Shown: one piece after another, positions 1-5,750 of the stretch
Numbering within the stretch: the stretch's first letter is position 1
How the letters are laid out: each line of letters begins with the position of its first letter
Origin: Deltaproteobacteria bacterium
Lineage (GTDB): Bacteria; Desulfobacterota; GWC2-55-46
Assembly (NCBI GenBank): GCA_016219075.1
Contig: JACRCJ010000163.1
Span: 1-11,241, forward strand
Reading direction: 5' to 3'
DNA length: 11,241 nucleotides
The notes under the pieces: model-generated
Seen by the model: only the letters and a program-made list of their open reading frames with translations
What the model was told of the DNA's origin: nothing
Databases searched by the model: none
Program-made: the position numbers and the translations under genes

Positions 1-999
1 GACAAGATGATCGAGAGCTACAGGCTCATACTCCGGATATTCCAGAAGTACCGGGGGAAGATCACCGGAGGGGCCAGGAAGAGGAGCTATCTCGGGAGCT
101 GCGCCAACGAGATAATGCACGCGCGCATCCATCCGGTCACGCTCGAGGAGCTGACGAGCGAATGGGGGCACCACCAGCTCGACATATTCGGCCTCTTCCT
201 ATACAAGACCGGCGACCTGATGAAAAAAGGGCACAATGTCATAGGCACCGACCAGACCGAAACCCTTATACTGCTCCGTGACATCGTCCTTTACCTGACG
301 ACCGTCCGGTGGCACTCGGCCCCCGACTTCGGGGTCTGGGAGGAAGGCCCAGAGACGCACTCATCGAGCATCGGGGCAGTGCTCGCGGGCCTCACGATGT
401 GGCACGACGACGGGTACTACCACCACAAGTACAAGACCCAGGTCCCCATACACCAGCACATACCCATACCCCAGGAGTTCGTCGAGATAGGCAGGAGAAC
501 GCTTGACGATCTGCTGCCGAGGGAGTCCGCCTCAAGGCCCTTCGACCTCTCCCAGTTGAGCCTCATATGGCCTTACAGCATCATAAGCGACGCGCAGGCG
601 CAGGCGTTGCTGGAAAACATAGAGCAAAACCTCGTAAGGGAGAACGGGCTCATAAGATACCCCGGAGACCTCTACCACAACTCCGACAGGGCGGTCCCCG
701 TGGGTAGCGAGGCCGAGTGGCCGCTTGGGTTCGCGTGGCTCAGTATCGTCTACTCCCGGCTCGCGGTAAGGGCCTTGAGGCTCGGCGCGATCTTCACCCC
801 GCCCGCGGAGTACATCAGGAAGGCCGAGTTTTACCTCGAAAAGCTTGAGTCCGTCATGACCGACGACGGCAGGGTCCCCGAGCTCTATACGGACGGAGAG
901 CCCAACTACAATATACCCCTGGCCTGGGCGCAGTCCTTCTACATCGTAGCCCGCCAGAACCTCAACAGGGTCTACGAGAAGATGAACAGGCTCCCCTGA
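1..999 (+). CDS. GH15 / phosphorylase-kinase-alpha-like protein (5' partial)
   Basis: The reading frame is open from the first base of the window, so the true start probably lies upstream; the first visible Met is at base 7. Counting from that Met, the stretch at about residues 52-66 (SEWGHHQLDIFGLFLY) and the stretch at about 107-130 (DFGVWEEGPET followed by HSSSIGAVLAGL) match the conserved pattern of glycoside hydrolase family 15 and of the alpha/beta regulatory subunits of phosphorylase kinase, which share an (alpha/alpha)6 barrel. A late PLAWAQSF motif near 307-314 fits the C-terminal helices of that barrel. Known members are glucoamylases, glucodextranases, trehalases or non-catalytic regulators. 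The acid residues after the Trp at 111 could be the general acid, but the specific substrate cannot be read from this. There is no signal peptide in the visible part. A strong terminator overlaps the stop codon, so transcription ends with this gene. Confidence 0.8.
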   Translation, partial: DKMIESYRLILRIFQKYRGKITGGARKRSYLGSCANEIMHARIHPVTLEELTSEWGHHQLDIFGLFLYKTGDLMKKGHNVIGTDQTETLILLRDIVLYLTTVRWHSAPDFGVWEEGPETHSSSIGAVLAGLTMWHDDGYYHHKYKTQVPIHQHIPIPQEFVEIGRRTLDDLLPRESASRPFDLSQLSLIWPYSIISDAQAQALLENIEQNLVRENGLIRYPGDLYHNSDRAVPVGSEAEWPLGFAWLSIVYSRLAVRALRLGAIFTPPAEYIRKAEFYLEKLESVMTDDGRVPELYTDGEPNYNIPLAWAQSFYIVARQNLNRVYEKMNRLP

Positions 1000-1017
1000 G
1001 CCTGTTCATCTTTTTTT
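981..1017 (+). terminator. Rho-independent terminator overlapping the GH15-like stop codon
   Basis: A perfect 12-bp stem (GATGAACAGGCT at 981-992 with AGCCTGTTCATC at 999-1010) encloses a 6-base loop and is followed directly by seven T residues (1011-1017). The left arm encodes the last sense codons of the upstream gene, and the TGA stop spans the loop and first base of the right arm (997-999). This is the clearest terminator in the window. Confidence 0.92.
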
Positions 1018-1033
1018 CAGTCCTCTTTTTAAG

Positions 1034-1061
1034 GCCCCCGGGCTCCTACCCGGCCGGGGGC
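1034..1061. repeat. GC-rich hairpin upstream of the CDF gene
   Basis: GCCCCCGG at 1034-1041 pairs perfectly with CCGGGGGC at 1054-1061 across a 12-base loop. No T tract follows on either strand, so it is not an obvious terminator. It lies between the upstream terminator and the CDF start, in what would be promoter or leader sequence. Role unknown. Confidence 0.4.
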
Positions 1062-1155
1062 GGTCCAAACAAAATCCGTAACCGAAAACAGGCGCCTTTG
1101 ACCGGGGGGCTTTCCCCGCATACTTGCCGTGCCGGTAAAGTGAACGGTTAAGACC

Positions 1156-2007
1156 ATGAACCCTATCGCCTTCAGGGCAACAATCCTCAACATCGCCGGA
1201 AACACCGCGCTATTCATCCTCAAGATAGTCGCCGGCGCGCTCTCCGGCTCCATAGCCCTCATTTCCGACGCTATCAATTCCCTTAACGACATTGCGGCGG
1301 CGGTTGCGACCTTTATCTGCGTAAAGATATCGAACAAGCAGGCCGACGAGGGGCACCCGTTCGGCCACAGCCGGGCCGAGCCAATAGCCGGGCTCATAGT
1401 AGCGGTGCTGGCGGGCATACTCGGTTTTGAGGTGATACGGGCGTCTGTGGAGAGGCTTTTAAGCGACTCTACCCCAGAGATAACGGCATTTTCCCTCGCC
1501 GTGCCCGTCATAACGATGGCCGCCAAGGGCTCCATGGCGTGGCACTTCAAGAGGGTCGGGAGGATGTTCAACAGCCCGGCCCTCAACGCCACCGCCATCG
1601 ACTCGATGATGGATGTCCTTATAGCCGTGGCCGCCCTCGCGGGCATTGCCGGGGCGTACATGGGCTACGAGTACTTCGACCCGCTGGCGGGCCTCGTCAT
1701 AAGCCTCTGGATAATCTATGCCGGCTACAAAATAGGCCTTGAAAACATTGCGTACCTCATCGGAGAGGCCCCGCCCCCGCTTCTCATGGAGGCGATAAAG
1801 TCCGCGGCCCTCGCCGTAAAGGATGTGAAGGCGATAAATACCGTGAGGGCGCACTTCGTCGGCAACTTCATCCATGTCGAGATACATGTCGAGGTCGATA
1901 AAGACCTCTCCACCTTCGACTCCCACGCCATAGGCAAGGAGGTCGAGCGTAGCGTCGAGGGCGTAGGTTCTATCGAGAAGACCTTCGTCCACATAGACCC
2001 GGTCTGA
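1156..2007 (+). CDS. Cation diffusion facilitator (CDF) family metal exporter
   Basis: This 283-residue protein has the usual length and order of a CDF transporter: six hydrophobic segments (about 10-30, 33-55, 78-98, 112-128, 145-167, 175-195), then a cytoplasmic C-terminal dimerisation domain (about 205-283). Signature motifs are SDAINSLND in TM2 and GHPFGHSRAE in the TM2-TM3 loop (66-75). CDF proteins export divalent metals by proton antiport as homodimers. The four transport-site positions read N41 and D45 in TM2 and D149 and D153 in TM5, where zinc-type members carry His/Asp; an NxxxD plus DxxxD set is the pattern associated with manganese-type CDFs, so Mn(II) export is the best guess (inference). 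ATG 1156 is the only usable start, since an in-frame TGA lies at 1141-1143; no strong Shine-Dalgarno is visible. It is the first gene of a cluster with the YheU-like and UvrD-like genes. Confidence 0.9.
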   Translation: MNPIAFRATILNIAGNTALFILKIVAGALSGSIALISDAINSLNDIAAAVATFICVKISNKQADEGHPFGHSRAEPIAGLIVAVLAGILGFEVIRASVERLLSDSTPEITAFSLAVPVITMAAKGSMAWHFKRVGRMFNSPALNATAIDSMMDVLIAVAALAGIAGAYMGYEYFDPLAGLVISLWIIYAGYKIGLENIAYLIGEAPPPLLMEAIKSAALAVKDVKAINTVRAHFVGNFIHVEIHVEVDKDLSTFDSHAIGKEVERSVEGVGSIEKTFVHIDPV

Positions 2008-2041
2008 GAGACGGCGGAGAACGGCGGAGGAGGAGCAGAGG

Positions 2042-2266
2042 ATGGAGATCCCATACGACCTTTTGAGCGAGGACGCATTAAGGAGTCTTGTCGAGGAGTT
2101 CGTGACGAGGGAAGGCACCGACTACGGGCACAGGGACTGGGACCTTGAAAGAAAGGTCGAGGCCGTGATGCGCCAGCTTAAATACGGGGAAGCCGCGATA
2201 GTATTCGACGAGGAGAGCTCGACCCCGAACATAGTGCTTAAAAAAGACCTTCGCGACAAAGGTTAG
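2042..2266 (+). CDS. yheU: UPF0270 / YheU family small protein
   Basis: The 74-residue protein matches the YheU (UPF0270) family in length and sequence: an N-terminal IPYDLLS.DALRSLVEEF helix region, the diagnostic REGTDYG motif at 23-29, a LERKVEAVMRQL helix (about 35-46), then GEAAIVFD and NIV strands. The biochemical role of the family is not established. The start is fixed by an excellent Shine-Dalgarno run, GGAGGAGGAG at 2026-2035, seven bases before the ATG. It begins 34 bases after the CDF stop and ends 12 bases before the TTG of the helicase gene, so the three are probably co-transcribed. There are no membrane segments or signal peptide; the protein should be cytoplasmic. Confidence 0.88.
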   Translation: MEIPYDLLSEDALRSLVEEFVTREGTDYGHRDWDLERKVEAVMRQLKYGEAAIVFDEESSTPNIVLKKDLRDKG

Positions 2267-2278
2267 ACAGAGGCCGTC

Positions 2279-3874
2279 TTGAGCGACACGCCGCACACGA
2301 CAACGACCACGGGCATCCTTGAAGACCTTGACGACGGACAGCGCCGCGCCGCTACCGCCTCTTCAAAACACGTCCTCATAGTCGCCCCGCCCGGGAGCGG
2401 CAAGACTCGGGTCCTCTCGACGCGCTTCGCCCTGCTCGTAAAAGCGGGCGCGCCGCTAAAGACCCTTCTGGCCGTGACATTCACGAACAAGTCCGCCAGA
2501 GAGATGAAGGAGAGGATAATGGCGCTTACGGGGCTGCCCGCTACGGCCCTCGATGTCACCACCTTCCACGGTTTTTCGTTGAAGCTCCTTAAAAAGACCC
2601 GCCCGCCGTTTTCGCTCTACGGAAGACACGAGACATTGAGGCTATTAAAAGAGCTAGGAGTTAAAAGCCCGGATAAGGCCGCCCGGATGGTCTCGGCCGC
2701 GAAAAACGGGACCCGCATGTCTACAGGTGAAGACGCACGGGTATTAAGCGATTACTCCTCGGCCCTGAAGCGGGAGAACGCACTGGACCTTGACGACCTC
2801 GTGCCAGAGGCTGTAAAGGAGCTTGAGAGGGGGGCGGACGGGGGATACGCAAAGGTCCACATAATGGTAGACGAGTATCAGGACATAAACCCGCTTCAGG
2901 CGCGCCTTGTAAGGCTTATGGCCGGAGAGACTGCGTCGGTACTCGCCATCGGGGACCCGGACCAGGCGATATACTCTTTCAGGGGATCAAGCCTCAAAAG
3001 CTTTCTCGAATTTCAGGACGAGTACCCGGGAGCCGAGGTCATAAAACTCTCGAAGAACTACCGTTCGGGAGCGAATATCGTAACGGCTTCCGGAGAGCTT
3101 ATCGCACACAACAAGGAGAGGCTCAGGAACGACCCTGTCCCGGTGAGGAGCGGCGGCGAGATACGGCATGTTGAGTCTTCCGATGAGAGGGCCGAGGCAG
3201 ACTTCATAATAAAAGAGATAGAGCGGTTGATGGGAGGGCTAACGAGCCTAACAGCCAAAGAGTCGGACCTGGTATTTTCGGACTTCGCGGTCCTGGTGAG
3301 GACCAACCGTCAGGCCGACCTCATGGCCGGCTCGTTCCTCCGCTCTTCGCTCCCTTACTACAGGGGAGGTGAAGAAGGCAGGAGCGCCGGGGAGTTCATT
3401 CGCCGCCTGAAGGGGACGCCTCCGCGGCCCGGCGCGTCGCTTGAGGATTTTATAAAAGAGGAAGGGGCTTCAGCCGGCCTGACCGAAGACCTCGTCGAGA
3501 CCTTCCTGAAGGCGGCCGAAGGTTTGGGCGGCAGGCCCGTTGCCGAAGTCCTTGATGGGTTTATCGAGGAGGCCTCGTTGATGGAGGACGAGGACTACCT
3601 CGATATAAAGGCCGACAGGGTGAGCCTCCTGACTCTACACATGGCCAAGGGACTTGAGTTCAAGGCCGTCTTCATAGCTGGCTTCGAGGACGGCCTCATA
3701 CCTTATATTAAAAACGGAGAGATCGATATCGAGGAGGAGAGGAGGCTATTTTATGTCGGGATGACGAGGGCAAAAGAGACCCTGTACCTCCTCTCGGCCC
3801 GGAAAAGAAGCCTCCGGGGCGTTTTAAGCGGCACTACCCCGGTTCTTAAAGGAGCTCCCGCATGGGCTTGTTGA
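2279..3874 (+). CDS. uvrD: Short UvrD/Rep-family superfamily 1 DNA helicase, C-terminus frameshifted
   Basis: All SF1A helicase motifs are present in order: Q motif LDDGQRRAA (17-25), Walker A APPGSGKT (36-43), Ia VTFTNKSAREMKERI (66-80), Ib TTFHGF (94-99), Walker B VDEYQD (197-202), III AIGDPDQAIYSFRGS (223-237), IV LSKNYRS (257-263), V LHMAKGLEF (453-461) and VI RRLFYVGMTRAKETLYL. It should unwind DNA 3' to 5' in repair or replication restart. At 531 residues it is well short of UvrD/PcrA (about 720), with small 1B and 2B insertions. Start is TTG 2279 with CAGAGG five bases upstream; an ATG is not available near there. The open frame ends in an unrelated tail (from about residue 521), while the expected RFLKELP tail is encoded just one base out of frame at 3840-3938. 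The ATPase core is intact. The symbol denotes the family, not proven orthology. Confidence 0.88.
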   Translation: MSDTPHTTTTTGILEDLDDGQRRAATASSKHVLIVAPPGSGKTRVLSTRFALLVKAGAPLKTLLAVTFTNKSAREMKERIMALTGLPATALDVTTFHGFSLKLLKKTRPPFSLYGRHETLRLLKELGVKSPDKAARMVSAAKNGTRMSTGEDARVLSDYSSALKRENALDLDDLVPEAVKELERGADGGYAKVHIMVDEYQDINPLQARLVRLMAGETASVLAIGDPDQAIYSFRGSSLKSFLEFQDEYPGAEVIKLSKNYRSGANIVTASGELIAHNKERLRNDPVPVRSGGEIRHVESSDERAEADFIIKEIERLMGGLTSLTAKESDLVFSDFAVLVRTNRQADLMAGSFLRSSLPYYRGGEEGRSAGEFIRRLKGTPPRPGASLEDFIKEEGASAGLTEDLVETFLKAAEGLGGRPVAEVLDGFIEEASLMEDEDYLDIKADRVSLLTLHMAKGLEFKAVFIAGFEDGLIPYIKNGEIDIEEERRLFYVGMTRAKETLYLLSARKRSLRGVLSGTTPVLKGAPAWAC

Positions 3875-3938
3875 AAGCGGTCAGATAGAAAAGAAGAAGG
3901 TCAAAAAAAGGGTCGTCCAGAAAGGGCTCTTCGATTAG
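3840..3938 (+). pseudogene. Displaced C-terminal tail of the UvrD-like helicase (+1 frame)
   Basis: In the frame one base ahead of the helicase frame, 3840-3935 encodes 32 residues starting RFLKELPHGL and ending QKGLFD, then TAG at 3936-3938. UvrD, Rep and PcrA all have an SRFL/I.E(L/I)P element shortly after motif VI, so this is the authentic helicase C-terminus. It ends in a basic Lys-rich stretch. A TAA in this same frame at 3825-3827 confines the frame change to roughly 3826-3840, which includes the C run at 3837-3840. One extra base (or two missing bases) would explain it. Sequencing error, true mutation and programmed slippage are all possible. Confidence 0.8.
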
Positions 3939-3992
3939 CCTCTCCACTTTGCGGTCTTCTTCGCAGTAAGATTGAAATATTTTTTTCACCCC

Positions 3993-4022
3993 TTGACAAC
4001 CCTGCTCTACAGGTACGAGAAT
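3993..4022 (+). promoter_or_regulatory. Candidate sigma70-type promoter for msrB
   Basis: A perfect TTGACA at 3993-3998 is followed after 18 bases by GAGAAT at 4017-4022 (four of six matches to TATAAT). The predicted start of transcription near 4029 would leave a leader of about 45 bases before the msrB ATG at 4073. The weak -10 keeps confidence modest. Confidence 0.4.
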
Positions 4023-4072
4023 TGATATGTGACGCCCTGCATGCCGCTTGCGGGGCCGTTCGAGGCCGCGCC

Positions 4073-4468
4073 ATGAGCGATAAGATAAAAAAGACCGACG
4101 AGGAATGGAAAAAGACGCTTACCCCGGAAGAGTACCGTGTGACGAGGAAGAAGGGGACGGAGAGGCCTTTTTCCGGCGAGTACGAATCGGTCAAGGACAA
4201 GGGGACATTCAGGTGCGTATGCTGCGGCCAGCCCCTCTTCAGCTCCGAAGACAAGTTCGACTCCGGCACCGGGTGGCCGAGCTTCACCTCCCCGATAGAT
4301 GAGAAAAATGTCGCAACCGTTGAAGACGACAGCCTCTTTATAAGAAGAACAGAGGTCCTCTGCTCCAGGTGTGACGCGCACCTGGGGCATGTATTCGACG
4401 ACGGCCCGAACCCCACGGGCAAGAGGTTCTGCATAAACTCCGTGGCCCTGAAGTTCGTTAAGCCCTGA
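4073..4468 (+). CDS. msrB: Peptide-methionine (R)-S-oxide reductase MsrB
   Basis: MsrB reduces methionine-R-sulfoxide in proteins in the cytosol. From ATG 4073 the protein has 131 residues, normal for a stand-alone MsrB. Visible features: an N-terminal LTPEEYRVTRKKGTE region, two zinc-binding CxxC pairs (CVCC at 48-51, CSRC at 97-100), the FDSGTGWPSF substrate loop, HLGHVFDDGP, and the catalytic cysteine in RFCINS (C120). The position that carries the resolving cysteine in E. coli-type enzymes (GCGWPSF) is Thr66 here, so catalysis would not use that Cys pair. The frame stays open upstream to an ATG at 4022, but the extra 17 residues are not family-like and a GAGG at 4062-4065 sits seven bases before 4073. 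It lies 134 bases after the displaced helicase stop, with its own candidate promoter. Confidence 0.95.
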   Translation: MSDKIKKTDEEWKKTLTPEEYRVTRKKGTERPFSGEYESVKDKGTFRCVCCGQPLFSSEDKFDSGTGWPSFTSPIDEKNVATVEDDSLFIRRTEVLCSRCDAHLGHVFDDGPNPTGKRFCINSVALKFVKP

Positions 4469-4476
4469 AGTTCGTT
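4445..4476 (+). repeat. 17-base-period tandem duplication across the msrB stop
   Basis: The 15-mer GCCCTGAAGTTCGTT occurs at 4445-4459 and again at 4462-4476, separated by two bases. The first copy encodes the last msrB residues (ALKFV); the second supplies the TGA stop at 4466-4468. It looks like a small slippage duplication at the 3' end of the gene. Confidence 0.85.
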
Positions 4477-4530
4477 CAGATCGAGGAGTAGCCCCTTTCT
4501 CCGGGCGTAATCTTCCAGCCAGAAAACAGT

Positions 4531-4565
4531 GCGGGGCGTTCCGTTCGCAGCACCCCTGCTTTTTT
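4531..4565 (+). terminator. Candidate terminator downstream of msrB
   Basis: GCGGGG at 4531-4536 can pair with CCCTGC at 4554-4559 (one G-U pair) over a 17-base loop, followed by six T residues at 4560-4565. The stem is short and the loop long, so this is a weak candidate, but position and T tract fit the end of the msrB transcript. Confidence 0.4.
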
Positions 4566-4594
4566 AATGTCTCACAATGGGATATAAAATCCCT

Positions 4595-4607
4595 CGCCTT
4601 GCAGGCG
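4595..4607. repeat. 13-base palindrome, left copy
   Basis: CGCCTTGCAGGCG forms a hairpin with a six-bp stem (4594-4599 with 4603-4608) and a 3-base loop. It differs by one loop base from CGCCTTCCAGGCG at 4835-4847, 240 bases away. The gene-free stretch 4469-4933 holds this pair, a 7-bp hairpin TTTCCGG/CCGGAAA (4640-4646 with 4661-4667), and the two CCCCCTTT-type repeats listed below. I see no gene in it. Confidence 0.65.
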
Positions 4608-4703
4608 AAAACTTCCAGTGCGTCTATGGGGACATCAACTTTCCGGTTATCCACGCAGAGCCGGAAAATTGCGTCTTTTAATGTAAAAGGCAGGGATATT
4701 TGG

Positions 4704-4739
4704 GTTCCCCTCTTTACTAAAGAGGGGTTAGGGGAGATT
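4704..4739 (-). repeat. Dispersed-type repeat CCCCTCTTT/AAAGAGGGG, copy 1
   Basis: A perfect 9-bp stem (CCCCTCTTT at 4707-4715, AAAGAGGGG at 4719-4727) with loop ACT is followed by a half-repeat TTAGGGGAGATT. Read on the minus strand it has the form AATCTCCCC-TAA-CCCCTCTTTAGTAAAGAGGGG, which lines up with copy 2 on the plus strand. Elements of this kind (AATCCCCCTTT..CCCCCTTT..AAAGGGGG) are familiar from intergenic regions of many environmental bacterial genomes; function unknown. Confidence 0.75.
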
Positions 4740-4760
4740 ATCTTAAAACAGCCAACTTAT

Positions 4761-4797
4761 AATCCCCCTTTGTCCCCCTTTAGGAAAGGGGGAAATT
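4761..4797 (+). repeat. Dispersed-type repeat CCCCCTTT/AAAGGGGG, copy 2
   Basis: AATCCCCCTTT (4761-4771) is followed by a perfect 8-bp hairpin, CCCCCTTT at 4774-4781 and AAAGGGGG at 4785-4792 with loop AGG. It lies in opposite orientation to copy 1, 21 bases away, so the two together could form a larger cruciform or a folded RNA. Absence of a following T tract argues against a simple terminator. Confidence 0.75.
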
Positions 4798-4830
4798 CAG
4801 TCTGGCTTTCAGCCGACCAAACCTTTGAAC

Positions 4831-4851
4831 CTACCGCCTTCCAGGCGGTAG
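4831..4851. repeat. Palindrome CTACCGCCT/AGGCGGTAG, right copy
   Basis: A perfect 9-bp stem (4831-4839 with 4843-4851) with loop TCC contains the core CGCCTTCCAGGCG shared, with one mismatch, with 4595-4607. The two palindromes bracket the CCCCCTTT repeats, giving about 260 bases that could be one composite repeat or a small element without its own transposase. Boundaries cannot be fixed from one copy. Confidence 0.65.
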
Positions 4852-4933
4852 TGATTCAGTTTTTGACGGGCTTATAACCCCGTGGCTTTTAAGGACATGG
4901 AGGTTCCATGCGCGCTCCCGCAAAGAGACTTCT

Positions 4934-5482
4934 CTATAATTTCGCCAGCACCCCCGAGTTGACCTCTTTTACCTTTTCTTTCCCGAAGAGCGTCTCAACG
5001 AGCTTGAAGGCGAACTCCATGGCGCTTCCGGCCCCGAGGCCCGTTATTATGTTGCCGTCCACGACGACCCGGTCATCCGTCACGACCTCTTCCTTAAGCT
5101 CGCCTCTGACGCTCGGATGACTCGTGACTGTCCTGCCTCTCGTGATCCCTATGGCAGAGAGGACCGCCGGGGCGGCGCAGATGGCGGCTATGAACCTCCC
5201 CCTGTTATGAAGCCTCTCAAGGATGTTCTTAACCCTCCGGTCCTTTTTGAGGTTCTCCGTTCCGACGGCCCCTCCTGGCAGCACCACCATGTCGAAGTCC
5301 AGCTCCTCCACATTCTCGATGACCGTATCAGGGATGACCCGTATCCCGCTCCTGCCCTCCACTGTCCCGGCAACGGTACCGGCAAGAGTCACCACGGCCC
5401 CGGCCCTCCTCAGGATATCGACGACCGTGACCGCCTCGATCTCCTCAAAGCCAGGCGCGAGCGGCACAAGCACTTTTTTCAT
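4934..5482 (-). CDS. DJ-1/PfpI family protein (YajL/ThiJ-like)
   Basis: The 182-residue protein is full length for the DJ-1 family and cytoplasmic. It carries LAPGFEEIEA near the N-terminus with Glu16 in the place of human DJ-1 Glu18, the nucleophile-elbow sequence AAICAAPAVL with Cys102 equivalent to DJ-1 Cys106, and SHPS with His122 equivalent to His126. The C-terminal GLGAGSAMEFAFKLVE helix is also typical. Family members are oxidative-stress proteins with reported chaperone and glyoxalase or deglycase activities, the last disputed. ATG 5480-5482 has a strong Shine-Dalgarno (AAGGAGG, about eight bases upstream). It is divergent from the YyaL-type gene, with a good promoter at 5643-5670 and a leader of about 150 bases. 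The broader PfpI protease/amidase group is a less likely assignment. Confidence 0.93.
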   Translation of the reverse strand: MKKVLVPLAPGFEEIEAVTVVDILRRAGAVVTLAGTVAGTVEGRSGIRVIPDTVIENVEELDFDMVVLPGGAVGTENLKKDRRVKNILERLHNRGRFIAAICAAPAVLSAIGITRGRTVTSHPSVRGELKEEVVTDDRVVVDGNIITGLGAGSAMEFAFKLVETLFGKEKVKEVNSGVLAKL

Positions 5483-5642
5483 GTAAATCCTCCTTGTCCC
5501 TGCGTCTTAAAGCGCACGGGACAGAGCTGAAAACACGGCGGACTTCGCTTCAAACGGGGCCCGCCCCGCGCCGCCTCCCGGGGTTTCCGGCGCAAACTGC
5601 GCGATAAGGGCTTATGCCGGTCGAATGCCACATAATATCAAA

Positions 5643-5670
5643 AGTATATGGTTTTTTCAGGCATTGTCAA
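5643..5670 (-). promoter_or_regulatory. Sigma70-type promoter for the DJ-1 family gene
   Basis: On the minus strand a perfect TTGACA (5670-5665) and TATACT (5648-5643, five of six matches) are separated by 16 bases. Transcription would begin near 5636, about 150 bases before the start codon. It lies 19 bases from the candidate -35 of the divergent gene, so the two promoters are back to back. Confidence 0.55.
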
Positions 5671-5689
5671 AAAGAATCAGCCGCCCCGC

Positions 5690-5717
5690 TTGCGAATCTC
5701 CGTTTTTGGGGTATCCT
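5690..5717 (+). promoter_or_regulatory. Candidate promoter for the YyaL-type gene
   Basis: TTGCGA (5690-5695) and TATCCT (5712-5717) are separated by 16 bases; each matches four of six consensus positions. The predicted start near 5724 leaves about 27 bases before ATG 5751, enough for the visible ribosome site. Confidence 0.4.
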
Positions 5718-5750
5718 TAACTATGCGTCATGTGCAAAAGAGGTGAAGTC

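Noticed and set aside
1459..2118. 219-codon minus-strand ORF opposite the CDF gene
   Set aside because: Antisense shadow of a well-supported transporter gene in high-GC DNA; no recognisable motifs.
3945..3987. Possible terminator after the helicase (TGCG/CGCA before a T run)
   Set aside because: Only a 4-bp stem, and about ten bases separate it from the T run.
4022..4072. N-terminal extension of MsrB from ATG 4022
   Set aside because: The 17 extra residues are not family-like and no ribosome site precedes 4022; the candidate -10 box ends at that ATG.
4007..4654. 215-codon minus-strand ORF over msrB and its downstream region
   Set aside because: Antisense to the clear msrB gene, composition of a shadow frame, and it runs through repeat hairpins.
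4594..4851. CRISPR-like array
   Set aside because: The palindromes occur only twice and the material between them is other repeats, with no regular spacing and no cas genes.
4599..4877. 92-codon plus-strand ORF between msrB and the DJ-1 gene
   Set aside because: Its sequence (PLFTKEGLGEI, NPPLSPFRKGG) is just translation of the two CCCCCTTT-type repeats; no ribosome site and no promoter.
4831..4910. Hairpins downstream of the DJ-1 gene as its terminator (CTACCGCCT palindrome, CATGGA/TCCATG)
   Set aside because: Neither is followed by a T tract on the minus strand, so they were recorded as repeats only.
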